Shown: positions 43,828 through 52,711 of the stretch, in pieces | How positions within the stretch are numbered: the first letter of the stretch is position 1 | How the letters are laid out: the number at the start of each line of letters is the position of its first letter | NCBI GenBank assembly: GCA_030655315.1 | Contig: JAURVT010000049.1 | Coordinates: 1-64,000, forward strand | Reading direction: 5' to 3' | Source: Nocardioidaceae bacterium | Lineage (GTDB): Bacteria; Actinomycetota; Actinomycetes; Propionibacteriales; Nocardioidaceae | Length of the DNA: 64,000 nucleotides | The notes under the pieces: generated by a model | What the model was told of the DNA's origin: nothing | The model's database searches: none | Seen by the model: only the letters and a program-made list of their open reading frames with translations | Position numbers and translations under genes: made by a program

Positions 43828-44343
43828 TCAGCAGTCGCCGAGGACGTGCGAGACCTGGTCGTCGGTGGCCAGGGCCGCGTCGACCCGGACGTGGGGGACG
43901 CCGGGGGACGGGGCCGGGGCGGGGACGGTGGCCGCGTCGCGGGCCTCGCCGCGGGCGCGCACCCGAGCCGCCCGCAGCTCCGGCGACGCGTCGAGCCACA
44001 CCACGGTGACGGCGGCGGGGGACAGGGCCGTCGCGAGCTCGTCCCACGCCGGCCCGCCCGCGAGCTCGGCGGTGAACGGCGCCACGAGCACCACGTCGAC
44101 GCCCGCCGTCACCTGCGCGGACGCGGTGGCGCGGAGGGTGGCGTAGCGCGCGGGACGCACCACCGGCCGCAGGGCGTCGTCGTTCCAGTGGCCTCCCGGC
44201 GCGACGACCTCCCGCAGCGCGTCGAGCAGGGGGTTGGTGACGGTGTCGAGGTCGACCAGCGCGGCGCCGGCGCGTCGCGCGAGCGCCGACCCGAGGGTCG
44301 ACTTGCCCGCCCCGGCCGGCCCCGCGACGACGAACGCGCGCAC
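43828..44343 (-). CDS. P-loop kinase-like protein in the sugar regulon
   Basis: 171 residues from a GTG two bases after the stop of the aldolase gene, so it is translationally coupled. Walker A is GPAGAGKST at about residues 8-16, followed by LGSALARRAGAALVDLDTV. Asp pairs and the LID-like Arg segment (SPELRAARVRARGEA) resemble gluconate/shikimate-kinase-type small-molecule kinases. The substrate is unknown; by context it phosphorylates a sugar or sugar acid of the adjacent pathway (inference). A non-kinase ATPase cannot be excluded. Confidence 0.6.
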   Translation of the reverse strand: MRAFVVAGPAGAGKSTLGSALARRAGAALVDLDTVTNPLLDALREVVAPGGHWNDDALRPVVRPARYATLRATASAQVTAGVDVVLVAPFTAELAGGPAWDELATALSPAAVTVVWLDASPELRAARVRARGEARDAATVPAPAPSPGVPHVRVDAALATDDQVSHVLGDC

Positions 44344-44345
44344 GG

Positions 44346-45350
44346 TCAGTACGTCTCGTGCCAGTCCGCGGGCAGCGCCGCGGCGGACTCGGCGACGCTG
44401 ACGGGCGTCGTCCAGCCGGTGCCGTGCTCGCGCAGGACGGCGTGCAGCGACTCCAGCCGCTCGACGGCCGTGCGGGCACCGGCGGCGCGACGGTCGGCGT
44501 CGAAGCGGCCGACGGCGTCGCCCCAGATCGCGCGTCCGGCCATGAACCCGCAGGCGCCGGCGCCGGCGGCGATGCGCAGCTGGGTGCGGAACTGCTCGAA
44601 CGTCGCCGACGACGACAGCAGCACCCACGGCACCTCGATGGAGGCGTCGAGCCGGGCGCAGGCCTCGGCGGCCGCGTCCTCGGAGGCGTCGTCGCCGACG
44701 TACCCGGGGAACTCCACCTTCATCACGTCGACGCCGAGGTCGGCGAACACCGACGTCGACTCCACGATGGCCTCGACGCGTGCCGCGCGGACGGCGGGGT
44801 CGTCCAGGCTCTCGCCCTCGAGCGGGTACCACAGCGGCTCGACGACGAGCGGGACCTCCGCCTCGTCGCACTGCGCGACGACGTCGGCCACCAGCGCCAG
44901 CTGCGACGTGCTGACGTCGGCCTGCTCGCGGCGGTAGAAGACCACGAGCTTGGCGGCGTCGATGCCGGTCCGGGCGAGCACCGGGACGGTCCAGCGGTCG
45001 CGCAGGACGGTGTCGGTGCCGAAGCCCTCGGGGGAGTAGGCCAGGTGCTCCAGGCCGCTGATCACGCCGGTGCCCGCGGGGACGGCGCCGGTCAGGACCG
45101 CCTGGCCGAACGACCAGACCGGGTCCAGCAGCACCGCGGTCGACACCGCGGACATCGCCCGGACGAGCTCGAGCTTGGACTCCACGACCTCCTCGAACGA
45201 GACCGCGGCCAGGTCGGCGTCGAAGAGCGCGACGTAGTTCTCGGGGTGGTCGATCGCGGCGACGCGCATGAAGCCGTCGTCGTCGCTGACGCGCTGGAGG
45301 CGGCGGAGCTTGCCGAGACGGGCGGCGGAGGCCGGAAACACGGTGGTCAT
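44346..45350 (-). CDS. Class I aldolase, LacD/tagatose-bisphosphate aldolase-like (paralogue 1)
   Basis: 334 residues, start ATG with AGAGGAA about nine bases upstream. TIM-barrel aldolase: AAIDHPENY with Asp34 after strand 1, LLDPVWSFG at strand 2, and the Schiff-base Lys211 in VMKVEFPGYVG; PWVLLSSSATFEQF and GFMAGRAIWGDAV build the phosphate site. This matches the LacD/YihT group that splits ketohexose 1,6-bisphosphates or related 1-phosphates. A second aldolase of this fold lies in the opposite arm of the regulon. The divergent promoter carries a LacI operator just upstream of this gene. Confidence 0.75.
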   Translation of the reverse strand: MTTVFPASAARLGKLRRLQRVSDDDGFMRVAAIDHPENYVALFDADLAAVSFEEVVESKLELVRAMSAVSTAVLLDPVWSFGQAVLTGAVPAGTGVISGLEHLAYSPEGFGTDTVLRDRWTVPVLARTGIDAAKLVVFYRREQADVSTSQLALVADVVAQCDEAEVPLVVEPLWYPLEGESLDDPAVRAARVEAIVESTSVFADLGVDVMKVEFPGYVGDDASEDAAAEACARLDASIEVPWVLLSSSATFEQFRTQLRIAAGAGACGFMAGRAIWGDAVGRFDADRRAAGARTAVERLESLHAVLREHGTGWTTPVSVAESAAALPADWHETY

Positions 45351-45375
45351 CTGGATGAGTTCCTCTGGGGGGCTG

Positions 45376-45387
45376 GACAACGTTGTC
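45376..45387. promoter_or_regulatory. LacI-family operator between the two sugar operons
   Basis: GACAACGTTGTC is a perfect 12-bp palindrome with the central CG typical of LacI-family sites. It lies 26 bases before the aldolase start on the minus strand and about 87 bases before pfkB on the plus strand. The lacI-type gene is the second gene of the rightward operon, so autoregulation of the whole divergent regulon is the simplest reading. Confidence 0.75.
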
Positions 45388-45473
45388 ATCTGTGGTCCAC
45401 AGTAGCGCCTACCACCGCTCGAGGTGGCGTGGCTCACACCACCGTCCCTCATGTCGAGACGGGAAGGACCCCG

Positions 45474-46436
45474 ATGATCGTCGTCACCCCGAACCTCTGC
45501 TTCGACCGCACCCTGTGGGTCGAGGCGTTCGCTCCCGGGACGGTCTCGCGACCGTCACGGGTCGAGGTGACGGCCGGTGGCAAGGGCGTCAACGTGGCCC
45601 GGACGCTGCGCGACCTGGGCCACCGCCCGCTGCTGGTCGGCCTCGTCGCCGAGCGCCAGGGCGACGCGCTGACCCGGCTGCTCGCCGACGAGGGTGCCGA
45701 CGTCCTGCCGGTGCCGGTGGACGGCGAGGTCCGCAGCGCCACGATCATCCTCGAGGCCAGCACCCGCGCCACGGTGCTCAACGAGCCCGGCCCGCAGGTC
45801 GGCGAGGTCGAGCTCGAGGCCCTGCTCACGGCGGTCGACGGCGCGCTCGTCACGGGCGGGCACCGCGTGCTCGTGTGCTCGGGAAGCCTGCCGCCGGGGC
45901 TGCCCGTCGACTCCTACGGACGGCTGTGCGACCTCGCCCGCCGCCACGGCGTCGTCAGCGTGGTCGACGCGGCGCGCGACGTGCTCGCCGCCACGCTCGC
46001 GCACGGCCCCGACGTGGTCACCCCCAACCTCGACGAGGCCGAGGGCCTGCTCACCGGCGTGGTCACCGAGTCCTCGGACCAGTCCGGCGAGCGCGCCGAG
46101 TTCCGCGGCCGGGCCCTCGGTGCCGCCGTCGACCTGGTCGGCCGCGGTGCCCGCCGGGCCGTCGTCACGGCCGGCTCGCAGGGCGCCGCCTTCGCCGACG
46201 CCGACGGCACCACCTGGACCGACGCGCCCGTGGTCGACGTCGCCAACCCGATCGGCGCCGGCGACTCGTTCGTCGGTGGCCTCACCGCGTCGCTGACCGA
46301 CGACGGCGACTGGGCCGTCGCGGTCGCGCACGCCGTCGCGGTGGCCGGGGCCGCGGTCGAGCAGGTCCGCGCCGGACGCGTCGACCCCACCCGCGTCGCC
46401 GAGCTGGACGTGCGCACCGAGGCCGTGGTCGTGTGA
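45474..46436 (+). CDS. PfkB-family hexose kinase (1-phosphofructokinase / tagatose-6-phosphate kinase type)
   Basis: 320 residues, start ATG after GGGAAGGA. N-terminal MIVVTPNLCFDRT, the GGKGVNVARTL block at about residues 35-45 and NPIGAGDSF with the catalytic base Asp264 are the ribokinase-superfamily signatures of the FruK/LacC group, which adds a second phosphate to ketohexose phosphates. First gene of the eight-gene rightward operon; it overlaps the lacI-type gene by four bases (GTGA). In the proposed pathway it makes the bisphosphate used by the aldolase. Confidence 0.85.
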   Translation: MIVVTPNLCFDRTLWVEAFAPGTVSRPSRVEVTAGGKGVNVARTLRDLGHRPLLVGLVAERQGDALTRLLADEGADVLPVPVDGEVRSATIILEASTRATVLNEPGPQVGEVELEALLTAVDGALVTGGHRVLVCSGSLPPGLPVDSYGRLCDLARRHGVVSVVDAARDVLAATLAHGPDVVTPNLDEAEGLLTGVVTESSDQSGERAEFRGRALGAAVDLVGRGARRAVVTAGSQGAAFADADGTTWTDAPVVDVANPIGAGDSFVGGLTASLTDDGDWAVAVAHAVAVAGAAVEQVRAGRVDPTRVAELDVRTEAVVV

Positions 46437-47455
46437 ACGACCGTCGCCCCACCCTCCACGACGTCGCCGCCGAGGCGGGCGTCAGCATCAAGACCGTCTC
46501 TCGGGTCGTCAACGGCTCCGAGCAGGTGAGCCCGGACCTGCGGCTGCACGTGCAGGACGTCGTCGACCGCCTGAACTACGTGCCCAACACGCTCGCGCGC
46601 AGCCTCAAGGCGGGCACCGGCGACACCATCGGCGTCGTCATCGACACCATCGCCGACCCGTTCTTCGCCGCGCTCACGAGCGCGGTGGAGTCGACGGCGC
46701 TGGAGTCCGGCCTCAACGTGGTCTTCGGCAGCACCGGCTACGTGCCCGAGCGCGAGCGCAGCCAGATCGAGCGGATGGCCATGCAGCAGGTGCGCGGCCT
46801 CGTGCTCGCCCCGGTGCTGGGCAACCACGAGTACCTGGCGCGGTTCCGCGGCTCGTTCCCGATCGTCCTGGTTGACCGGTCCTTCGAGATCGACGGCTAC
46901 GACACGGTGGTCGTGGACGACCGCGGGGCCACCCGTGACGCCATCGGGCACCTGCTCGCCCGCGGGCACCGCCGGATCGCCTTCGTCGGTCGCGACGAGC
47001 GCTTCCCGACCACGAGCGACCGGCTCGACGGCTACCACGACGCCCTGCACGCCGCGGGGATCCCCGTCGACCCGCTGCTCGCGCCCCGCGGCCAGGCCGA
47101 GGAGGACGCCGCTGAGCGGGCCGTCCACGACCTGCTCGGCACCGACGACGGCCCCACGGCGATCTTCTCGGCCAACCCCCGCGCGAGCCTCGGCGTCGTG
47201 CACGCCCTGCACGAGCTGCGCCGCACCGACGTCGCGCTCGTCAGCTTCGGCGACTTCCCGCTCGCCCGGACGCTCGAGCCCGCCGTCACCTGCGTCGACC
47301 AGGACCCCCACCGCATCGGGGCCGTCGCCACCACCCAGCTGCTCCGCCGCCTCGGATTCGACGAGGGCCGTGACCGCATCGGCCCCGCCGAGCGCGTCGT
47401 CGTCCCCGCCGCGCTGATCGCGCGCGGCTCCGGAGAGATCGAGGTCCCACGATGA
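46433..47455 (+). CDS. LacI-family transcriptional regulator
   Basis: 340 residues from GTG. Helix-turn-helix at residues 7-27 (TLHDVAAEAGVSIKTVSRVV), the hinge helix at about 50-60 (YVPNTLARSLKAG), then a periplasmic-binding-protein-like sensor domain (IGVVIDTIADPFFAALTSAV). It probably binds GACAACGTTGTC at 45376 and releases it on binding the imported sugar or a phosphate intermediate. Overlaps pfkB and the isomerase gene by four bases each. Confidence 0.9.
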   Translation: MNDRRPTLHDVAAEAGVSIKTVSRVVNGSEQVSPDLRLHVQDVVDRLNYVPNTLARSLKAGTGDTIGVVIDTIADPFFAALTSAVESTALESGLNVVFGSTGYVPERERSQIERMAMQQVRGLVLAPVLGNHEYLARFRGSFPIVLVDRSFEIDGYDTVVVDDRGATRDAIGHLLARGHRRIAFVGRDERFPTTSDRLDGYHDALHAAGIPVDPLLAPRGQAEEDAAERAVHDLLGTDDGPTAIFSANPRASLGVVHALHELRRTDVALVSFGDFPLARTLEPAVTCVDQDPHRIGAVATTQLLRRLGFDEGRDRIGPAERVVVPAALIARGSGEIEVPR

Positions 47456-48507
47456 AGCCCGTCAGGCTCGCCCCCAACCTGGTCGACCACTTCTACGCCG
47501 GTGGCGCCAAGATCGCCGCGCTGCGGGGGATCGAGACCACGTCACCGCGCCAGCCCGAGGAGTGGATCGCGGCCACGGTGCCGCGCGTCGGCGAGGCCCC
47601 CCGCGGTCTGGCCGGCACGGTCGACGGCGACCTCCTGCGCGACCTCGTCGCCGCCGACCCCGAGGCCTGGGTCGGTCCCGACGCCGAGGGCGCCCGGGTC
47701 GACGCCGCCGACACCGGCCTCCTGGTCAAGCTCCTCGACGCCGGCCAGCGCCTGCCCGTCCACGTGCACCCCGACCGGGCCTTCGCCGCGAGCCACCTGG
47801 ACTGCCCCTACGGCAAGACCGAGGCCTGGTTCGTCCTCGACTCCACCGAGGACGGCGCGGTCTACCTCGGCTGGAAGGTCGACGTCGACCCCGACGAGCT
47901 CGTCCGCCGCCGCGAGGCGCAGGACGGCGCCTGGATGATCGAGCGGATGCACCGCATCGAGGTCGGTCCGGGCGACGGGATCCTGGTGCCGGCCGGCACG
48001 GTCCACGCGATCGGTCAGGGCGTCTTCGTCACCGAGGTCCAGGAGCCCACGGACTTCTCGATCCTGCTCGAGTGGTCGGTGACCACGTCGGGCCGCGAGG
48101 ACTCCCACCTCGGCCTCGGGTTCGACGCGGTGATGCCGTCGGTGACGCACACCGCGCTGTCCGAGGACGACCTCGCCGCGCTGCGCGTGCGCACGGACCT
48201 CACCGCGCGCTTCGCGCACCTCGCGTCCACCCTGCCCGCGATCGCCGACCCCTTCTTCCGGCTCGACGTCGTCGCGCCCGTCGGCGACGCCCCGTGCGTC
48301 GTCCCGGCCGGGTTCGCGGCCGTCGTCGTGCTCGACGGCGAGGGGTCCATCGAGGCCGGGGGCTGGAGCGACGCGCTCGGACGCGGCGACGTGCTCGCGG
48401 TGCCCGCCGCGCTCGGCGACTGGTCGGTCACCGGCGACGTCCGCGCGCTCGTGGCCCGCCCGGGTGACGAGTGGCCGCTGTCGCTCGCCGCGGGGGTGCA
48501 GGCATGA
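47452..48507 (+). CDS. manA: Mannose-6-phosphate isomerase-like (class I cupin) protein
   Basis: 351 residues. Zinc-site motifs of type I phosphomannose isomerases: LPVHVHPDRAF with two His, the Glu of GKTEAWF, and the His of VPAGTVHAIG. The class interconverts mannose-6-phosphate and fructose-6-phosphate. In this operon it may isomerise a different aldose (phosphate) into the ketose that the kinases use, so manA is a family name and not proof of the substrate. ATGA overlap with lacI, four-base overlap with the kinase gene. Confidence 0.7.
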   Translation: MKPVRLAPNLVDHFYAGGAKIAALRGIETTSPRQPEEWIAATVPRVGEAPRGLAGTVDGDLLRDLVAADPEAWVGPDAEGARVDAADTGLLVKLLDAGQRLPVHVHPDRAFAASHLDCPYGKTEAWFVLDSTEDGAVYLGWKVDVDPDELVRRREAQDGAWMIERMHRIEVGPGDGILVPAGTVHAIGQGVFVTEVQEPTDFSILLEWSVTTSGREDSHLGLGFDAVMPSVTHTALSEDDLAALRVRTDLTARFAHLASTLPAIADPFFRLDVVAPVGDAPCVVPAGFAAVVVLDGEGSIEAGGWSDALGRGDVLAVPAALGDWSVTGDVRALVARPGDEWPLSLAAGVQA

Positions 48508-49916
48508 GCGCCGACGTCGTCGTCGGGCTCGACGTGGGCTCGACCTACGTGAAGGCCCTGGCGATCACCGTCGAGGGCGACGAGCTGTGCGGCGCCCGCC
48601 GTCCCACGCCGTGGACCGACCTCGGGCACGGACGCACCCAGATGACCACCGACGCGCTGCTCGGCGCCGTCACCGAGCTCCTGGCCGAGCTCGCCACGAC
48701 GCTCGCCGCCCGCGACGGCGGCGCCCGCGTGACCGGCATCGGCGTCTCCGGCATGGCCGAGGCCGGCGTGCTCCTGGACGCCGACGACCGCGCCGTCATC
48801 CCCGTCCTCGCCTGGTTCGACCCGCGCGGTGAGGCCGAGGTCAGGGCGCAGCCGGCCGAGCTGCTGCAGGAGTTCACCCGCCGCACGGGCCTGCCCGTCG
48901 GTCCGCTCGCCACCTTCTCCAAGCTGCTGCACCACCAGGCCGGCGGCCTCGACCTCGCCGGGCTGCAGTTCCTCAGCGTGCCCGAGTTCGTCGTCTGGGC
49001 CCTCGGAGGCGACCGCGCCGCCGAGGTGTCGCTGTCGGCCCGCACCGGGCTGATCGACCAGGACACCGGCGAGCTGTGGCCCGCCGCCGTCGAGGCGCTC
49101 GGCGTCGACGCGTCGATCCTGCCCGAGATCCGCACCGCGGGCAGCAGCTGGGGCCGCGCGTCCCGGCTGGTGCAGCCCGAGCTCGCCGGCGCCACGCTCA
49201 CGGTGGCCGGCCACGACCACCTGGTCGCCTCGGTCTCGGCCGGGATCCTGCAGCCCGAGCAGCTGTACAGCTCGATGGGCACCGCCGAGGCGCTCGTCCG
49301 GGTGCTCGACGGCCCCCTCGACGCCGATGCCCGCCAGCGGCTGGCCGACCACGAGATCAACGTGCTGCGCCACCTGCTCCCCGGCCGCGGCGTCATGCTC
49401 GCGGGCACCAAGTCCGGGTTGCTCATGCGGCGCGTGCTGCAGCTCGTCGGCGTCTCCGACGCGACCGGGCGTGCCGCCCTCGACGACGCCGTGATGCAGC
49501 TGCCCGACGGGGGAGGGGCGGGCGCCGACGCGGTCGCCGTCACCGGCGCCTACAACGACGACGGCGTCCTCCAGGTGCGCGCGGACGGCGACGGGCTCAG
49601 CCCCGCCGTGCTGTTCGCCGCGACCCTGGCCCACGGCAGCGACCTGCTGCGCGACGTCGTCGCCTGGATGGACGCCGAGGTCCCCCCGGCGTCCGAGACC
49701 CTCGTCGCCGGCGGCTGGACGGGCATGGCCTCGGTCCGACGCTCGCGCGGCGCCGTCCTCCCCGCCGCGACCTTCGCGGCCCGCGAGGAGTCCACCGGCT
49801 ACGGGGCGGCGTCCGTCGCCGCCTTCGCCGCCGACTCCACCACCACCGACCTCGCCGACCACCTCGCCCGGTTCGGCGTGCACGACCCATCCACCAGTGA
49901 AGGACAGCACCGATGA
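48504..49916 (+). CDS. FGGY-family carbohydrate kinase
   Basis: 470 residues. N-terminal phosphate-binding VVVGLDVGSTYVKALAI, the first-domain GIGVSGMAEAGVLL with WFDPRGEAE, and the C-terminal SMGTAEALVRVL and LVAGGWTGMASVRRS are the actin-like kinase landmarks of xylulokinase/gluconokinase relatives. It would carry out the first phosphorylation of the imported sugar. The exact sugar cannot be told from sequence. Coupled to its neighbours by four-base overlaps. Confidence 0.85.
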   Translation: MSADVVVGLDVGSTYVKALAITVEGDELCGARRPTPWTDLGHGRTQMTTDALLGAVTELLAELATTLAARDGGARVTGIGVSGMAEAGVLLDADDRAVIPVLAWFDPRGEAEVRAQPAELLQEFTRRTGLPVGPLATFSKLLHHQAGGLDLAGLQFLSVPEFVVWALGGDRAAEVSLSARTGLIDQDTGELWPAAVEALGVDASILPEIRTAGSSWGRASRLVQPELAGATLTVAGHDHLVASVSAGILQPEQLYSSMGTAEALVRVLDGPLDADARQRLADHEINVLRHLLPGRGVMLAGTKSGLLMRRVLQLVGVSDATGRAALDDAVMQLPDGGGAGADAVAVTGAYNDDGVLQVRADGDGLSPAVLFAATLAHGSDLLRDVVAWMDAEVPPASETLVAGGWTGMASVRRSRGAVLPAATFAAREESTGYGAASVAAFAADSTTTDLADHLARFGVHDPSTSEGQHR

Positions 49917-50842
49917 CATCCACCACCCCGACCACCCGCACGACCCTGGCGGACATCGCGACGCCGGAAGGCACGTTCGCCGTCGTCGCGATGGACCAGC
50001 GCAACACCCTCAAGCGGATGTACGCGGCGGTCGGCATCGACGCGCCGTCGCACGAGGAGCTCGTCGACATCAAGGCCGACGTCATCTCCGCGCTCGGCGG
50101 CACCGCCAGCGCCTTCCTGCTCGACCCGACGTTCGGGACGCCGGCCCTCGACCTCGTCGGCCCGCGCGAGAGCCGCCAGTTCGGCGTCCTCGTGGCCGCC
50201 GAGCCCGAGGTGCGCCCCAAGTACGGCGACGAGCCCCGTCCGCTGCGCGACCCGGCCCTGAACGGCCAGTGGGTGCTCGACCAGGGCGGCACGGCGGTCA
50301 AGTTCCTGATCCAGACCCGCGCCGACCGTCCCCACGCCGAGGGCGAGCCCGACCTGGTGGCCGAGGCGATGGACGTCGTCCGCGAGGTCATCGAGGACTG
50401 CCGCGTCGCGGGCGTCCCGTCGGTCATCGAGAACCTGATCTACCCCCTGCCCGAGGAGGAGGCGCTCTCGCCCGAGGCCCGCGCCGACGCGATCATCGAG
50501 GCCGCGGTGGCGTTCGACGCGCTGAACCCGGACCTGCTGAAGCTGGAGTACCCCGGCAGCCCCGAGGCCTGCCGTCGCCTCGCGAAGTCCATCAAGGCGC
50601 CCTGGGCGGTGCTGTCGGCCGGAGTCGACTTCGACGTCTTCACCAACGTCATCAAGGTCTCCTGCGACGAGGGCGGCGCGTCGGGCTTCATCGCCGGCCG
50701 CTCGGTCTGGAAGGACGCCGTGGGCATGGAGCGCACCGCCCGCCAGGCCTACCTCGCCGACGAGGGCAAGCGCCGCCTCGACGGCTGCCTGTCCGCCATG
50801 GAGGGCCGCGCGGTCCCGTGGAACCAGGTGAGCGGCAAGTGA
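49913..50842 (+). CDS. Class I aldolase, LacD/YihT-like (paralogue 2)
   Basis: 309 residues. AMDQRNTLKRM with Asp28, VKFLIQ with Lys130, ENLIYP, the Schiff-base Lys210 in LLKLEYPGSPE, and the phosphate-site GASGFIAGRSVWKDAVG. The N-terminal LADIATPEGTFAVVAMDQR and the C-terminal GASGF block look more like sulfofructosephosphate aldolase YihT than paralogue 1 does. Either tagatose-bisphosphate or a 6-modified fructose-1-phosphate could be the substrate. It lies between the sugar kinase and the ABC transporter genes. Confidence 0.8.
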   Translation: MTSTTPTTRTTLADIATPEGTFAVVAMDQRNTLKRMYAAVGIDAPSHEELVDIKADVISALGGTASAFLLDPTFGTPALDLVGPRESRQFGVLVAAEPEVRPKYGDEPRPLRDPALNGQWVLDQGGTAVKFLIQTRADRPHAEGEPDLVAEAMDVVREVIEDCRVAGVPSVIENLIYPLPEEEALSPEARADAIIEAAVAFDALNPDLLKLEYPGSPEACRRLAKSIKAPWAVLSAGVDFDVFTNVIKVSCDEGGASGFIAGRSVWKDAVGMERTARQAYLADEGKRRLDGCLSAMEGRAVPWNQVSGK

Positions 50843-51597
50843 CCCCGGTCCTGGAGGCCCGTGGCCTGACCCGCAAGTTCGGTCAGGTCACCGCGCTCGA
50901 CGGCACCGACTTCGACCTGGAGGCCGGCGAGGTCGTCGCGCTGATCGGCGACAACGGTGCCGGCAAGTCGACCCTCGTCAAGGCCCTGTCGGGCAACCTG
51001 GCGGTCGACTCCGGCGAGATCCTGTTCGACGGGATCCGTCGCGACATCGACACCCCGATGACGGCGAGCTCGCTGGGCATCGAGACGGTCTACCAGGACC
51101 TCGCGCTCGCACCGCACCTCGACCCGGCGCAGAACATGTTCCTCGGCCGCGAGCTGATGAAGCCCGGCGTCGCCGGGGCGCTCGGCTTCATGGACAACAA
51201 GGCCATGCGCGGCCAGGCACGCCAGGCGTTCGACCGCCTCGGCGCCACGGTCCGCAGCCTGGTGTCGCCGGTCGGCCAGATGTCCGGTGGACAGCGCCAG
51301 GCGATCGCCATCGCCCGCGCCGTCCACTGGGCGTCCAAGGTGGTCTTCCTCGACGAGCCCACCGCGGCGCTCGGCGTGCGCCAGACCGCCAACGTGCTCG
51401 ACACGATCCGCCGGGTCCGTGACCAGGGCGTCGGCGTGGTCTTCATCAGCCACTCCATGCCGCACGTCATCGAGGTCTCCGACCGGGTGCAGGTGCTCCG
51501 CATGGGCGCCCGCGTGGCGACGTACAAGACGAGCGAGACATCCATGGAGGAGCTCGTCGGCACCATGACCGGCGCGACCGGGAGGACGGCAGCATGA
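50839..51597 (+). CDS. Sugar ABC transporter, ATP-binding protein (single NBD)
   Basis: 252 residues from GTG (GTGA overlap). Walker A GDNGAGKST at residues 37-45, Q-loop VYQDLALAP, signature MSGGQRQ, Walker B VVFLDEPTAALG. Ribose-type importers usually have a fused double ATPase (RbsA); here there is one domain only, as in fructose/FrcA-type systems, so it must act as a homodimer. Confidence 0.93.
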   Translation: MTPVLEARGLTRKFGQVTALDGTDFDLEAGEVVALIGDNGAGKSTLVKALSGNLAVDSGEILFDGIRRDIDTPMTASSLGIETVYQDLALAPHLDPAQNMFLGRELMKPGVAGALGFMDNKAMRGQARQAFDRLGATVRSLVSPVGQMSGGQRQAIAIARAVHWASKVVFLDEPTAALGVRQTANVLDTIRRVRDQGVGVVFISHSMPHVIEVSDRVQVLRMGARVATYKTSETSMEELVGTMTGATGRTAA

Positions 51598-52709
51598 GCA
51601 CCGAGGTCAGCACACCCGAGAAGGCGTCGACGCCGTCGTCGCCGCCCCCCGACGAGGGCAACGGTGGCGAGTCGCTCGTCCAGCGCGTCGTCAAGATGCA
51701 GGCGTTCCAGATCCTCCTGGTGCTCCTGGTCATCGTCATCGTGTTCTCGACGCTCGCGCCCAACAACTTCGCGAACTTCGGCAACGCCCGCTCGATCGTC
51801 CTCAACGCCTCGATCCTCGCGATCCTGGGCGTGGGCATGACTTTCGTCATCGTCACCTCCGGCATCGACCTGTCGATCGGGTCGGTCATGGTGTTCTCCG
51901 GCGTGATCGGCGCCAAGGCGATGATCGCCGTCGGCGGCGACAGCTGGGGCACGGCGTTCGTCGGCATCGGCGTCTCGCTCGCCACCGGCCTCGCCTGGGG
52001 CCTGTTCAACGGGTTCCTCATCGCCAAGGCCAAGGTGCCGCCGCTGATCGTCACGCTGGGCTCGCTCGGCATGGCGCTCGGACTGGCCCAGATCATCACC
52101 AAGGGCGTGGACATCCGTGAGGTGCCCCAGGTGATGCAGGACGAGATCGGCTACGGCAACGTCGTCGGCCAGCTGCCCGTGCTCACCGTGATCGCCGTGG
52201 TGGTGGTGGCCATCGGGATCGTGGTCCTGCACCACACCCGCTTCGGCCGCTACACCTACGCCGTCGGGTCGAACGAGGAGTCGGCGCGTCGCGTCGGCGT
52301 CAAGGTCGACCGCCACCTGATCAAGGTCTACGCGCTGTCGGGCGTCCTGTCGGGCTTCGCCGGCGTCCTGTTCCTCGCGCAGTTCGGCACGACCGCCATC
52401 GCCGGGCAGACCCAGACCAACCTCAACGTGATCGCCGCGGTCGTCATCGGCGGCACCTCGCTCTTCGGAGGGGTGGGCACGATCTTCGGCACCGTCGTCG
52501 GTCTGTTCATCCCCGCCGTGCTCCAGAACGGCTTCGTCATCGTCGGCATCCAGCCGTTCTGGCAGCAGGTCGCGGTAGGCGCGGTGCTCATCGCCGCCGT
52601 CTACGTCGACCAGGTCCGCCGCGCGTCAGCCGCGCGCGGTGGTAAGTCAACACGCCCATCGCTCCGCTTCGGAGCCAAGAAGTCCTCCCCCGTGGAGCAA
52701 GGAGAATGA
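51594..52709 (+). CDS. Sugar ABC transporter permease (RbsC/FrcC family)
   Basis: 371 residues. After a hydrophilic N-terminus of about 35 residues come eight to ten helices, with VTSGIDLSIGSVMVFSGVIG and GRYTYAVGSNEESARRVGVK, the hallmark segments of the BPD_transp_2 sugar permease family. A short basic C-terminal tail follows. Overlaps the ATPase gene by four bases. Confidence 0.93.
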   Translation: MSTEVSTPEKASTPSSPPPDEGNGGESLVQRVVKMQAFQILLVLLVIVIVFSTLAPNNFANFGNARSIVLNASILAILGVGMTFVIVTSGIDLSIGSVMVFSGVIGAKAMIAVGGDSWGTAFVGIGVSLATGLAWGLFNGFLIAKAKVPPLIVTLGSLGMALGLAQIITKGVDIREVPQVMQDEIGYGNVVGQLPVLTVIAVVVVAIGIVVLHHTRFGRYTYAVGSNEESARRVGVKVDRHLIKVYALSGVLSGFAGVLFLAQFGTTAIAGQTQTNLNVIAAVVIGGTSLFGGVGTIFGTVVGLFIPAVLQNGFVIVGIQPFWQQVAVGAVLIAAVYVDQVRRASAARGGKSTRPSLRFGAKKSSPVEQGE

Positions 52710-52711
52710 CC

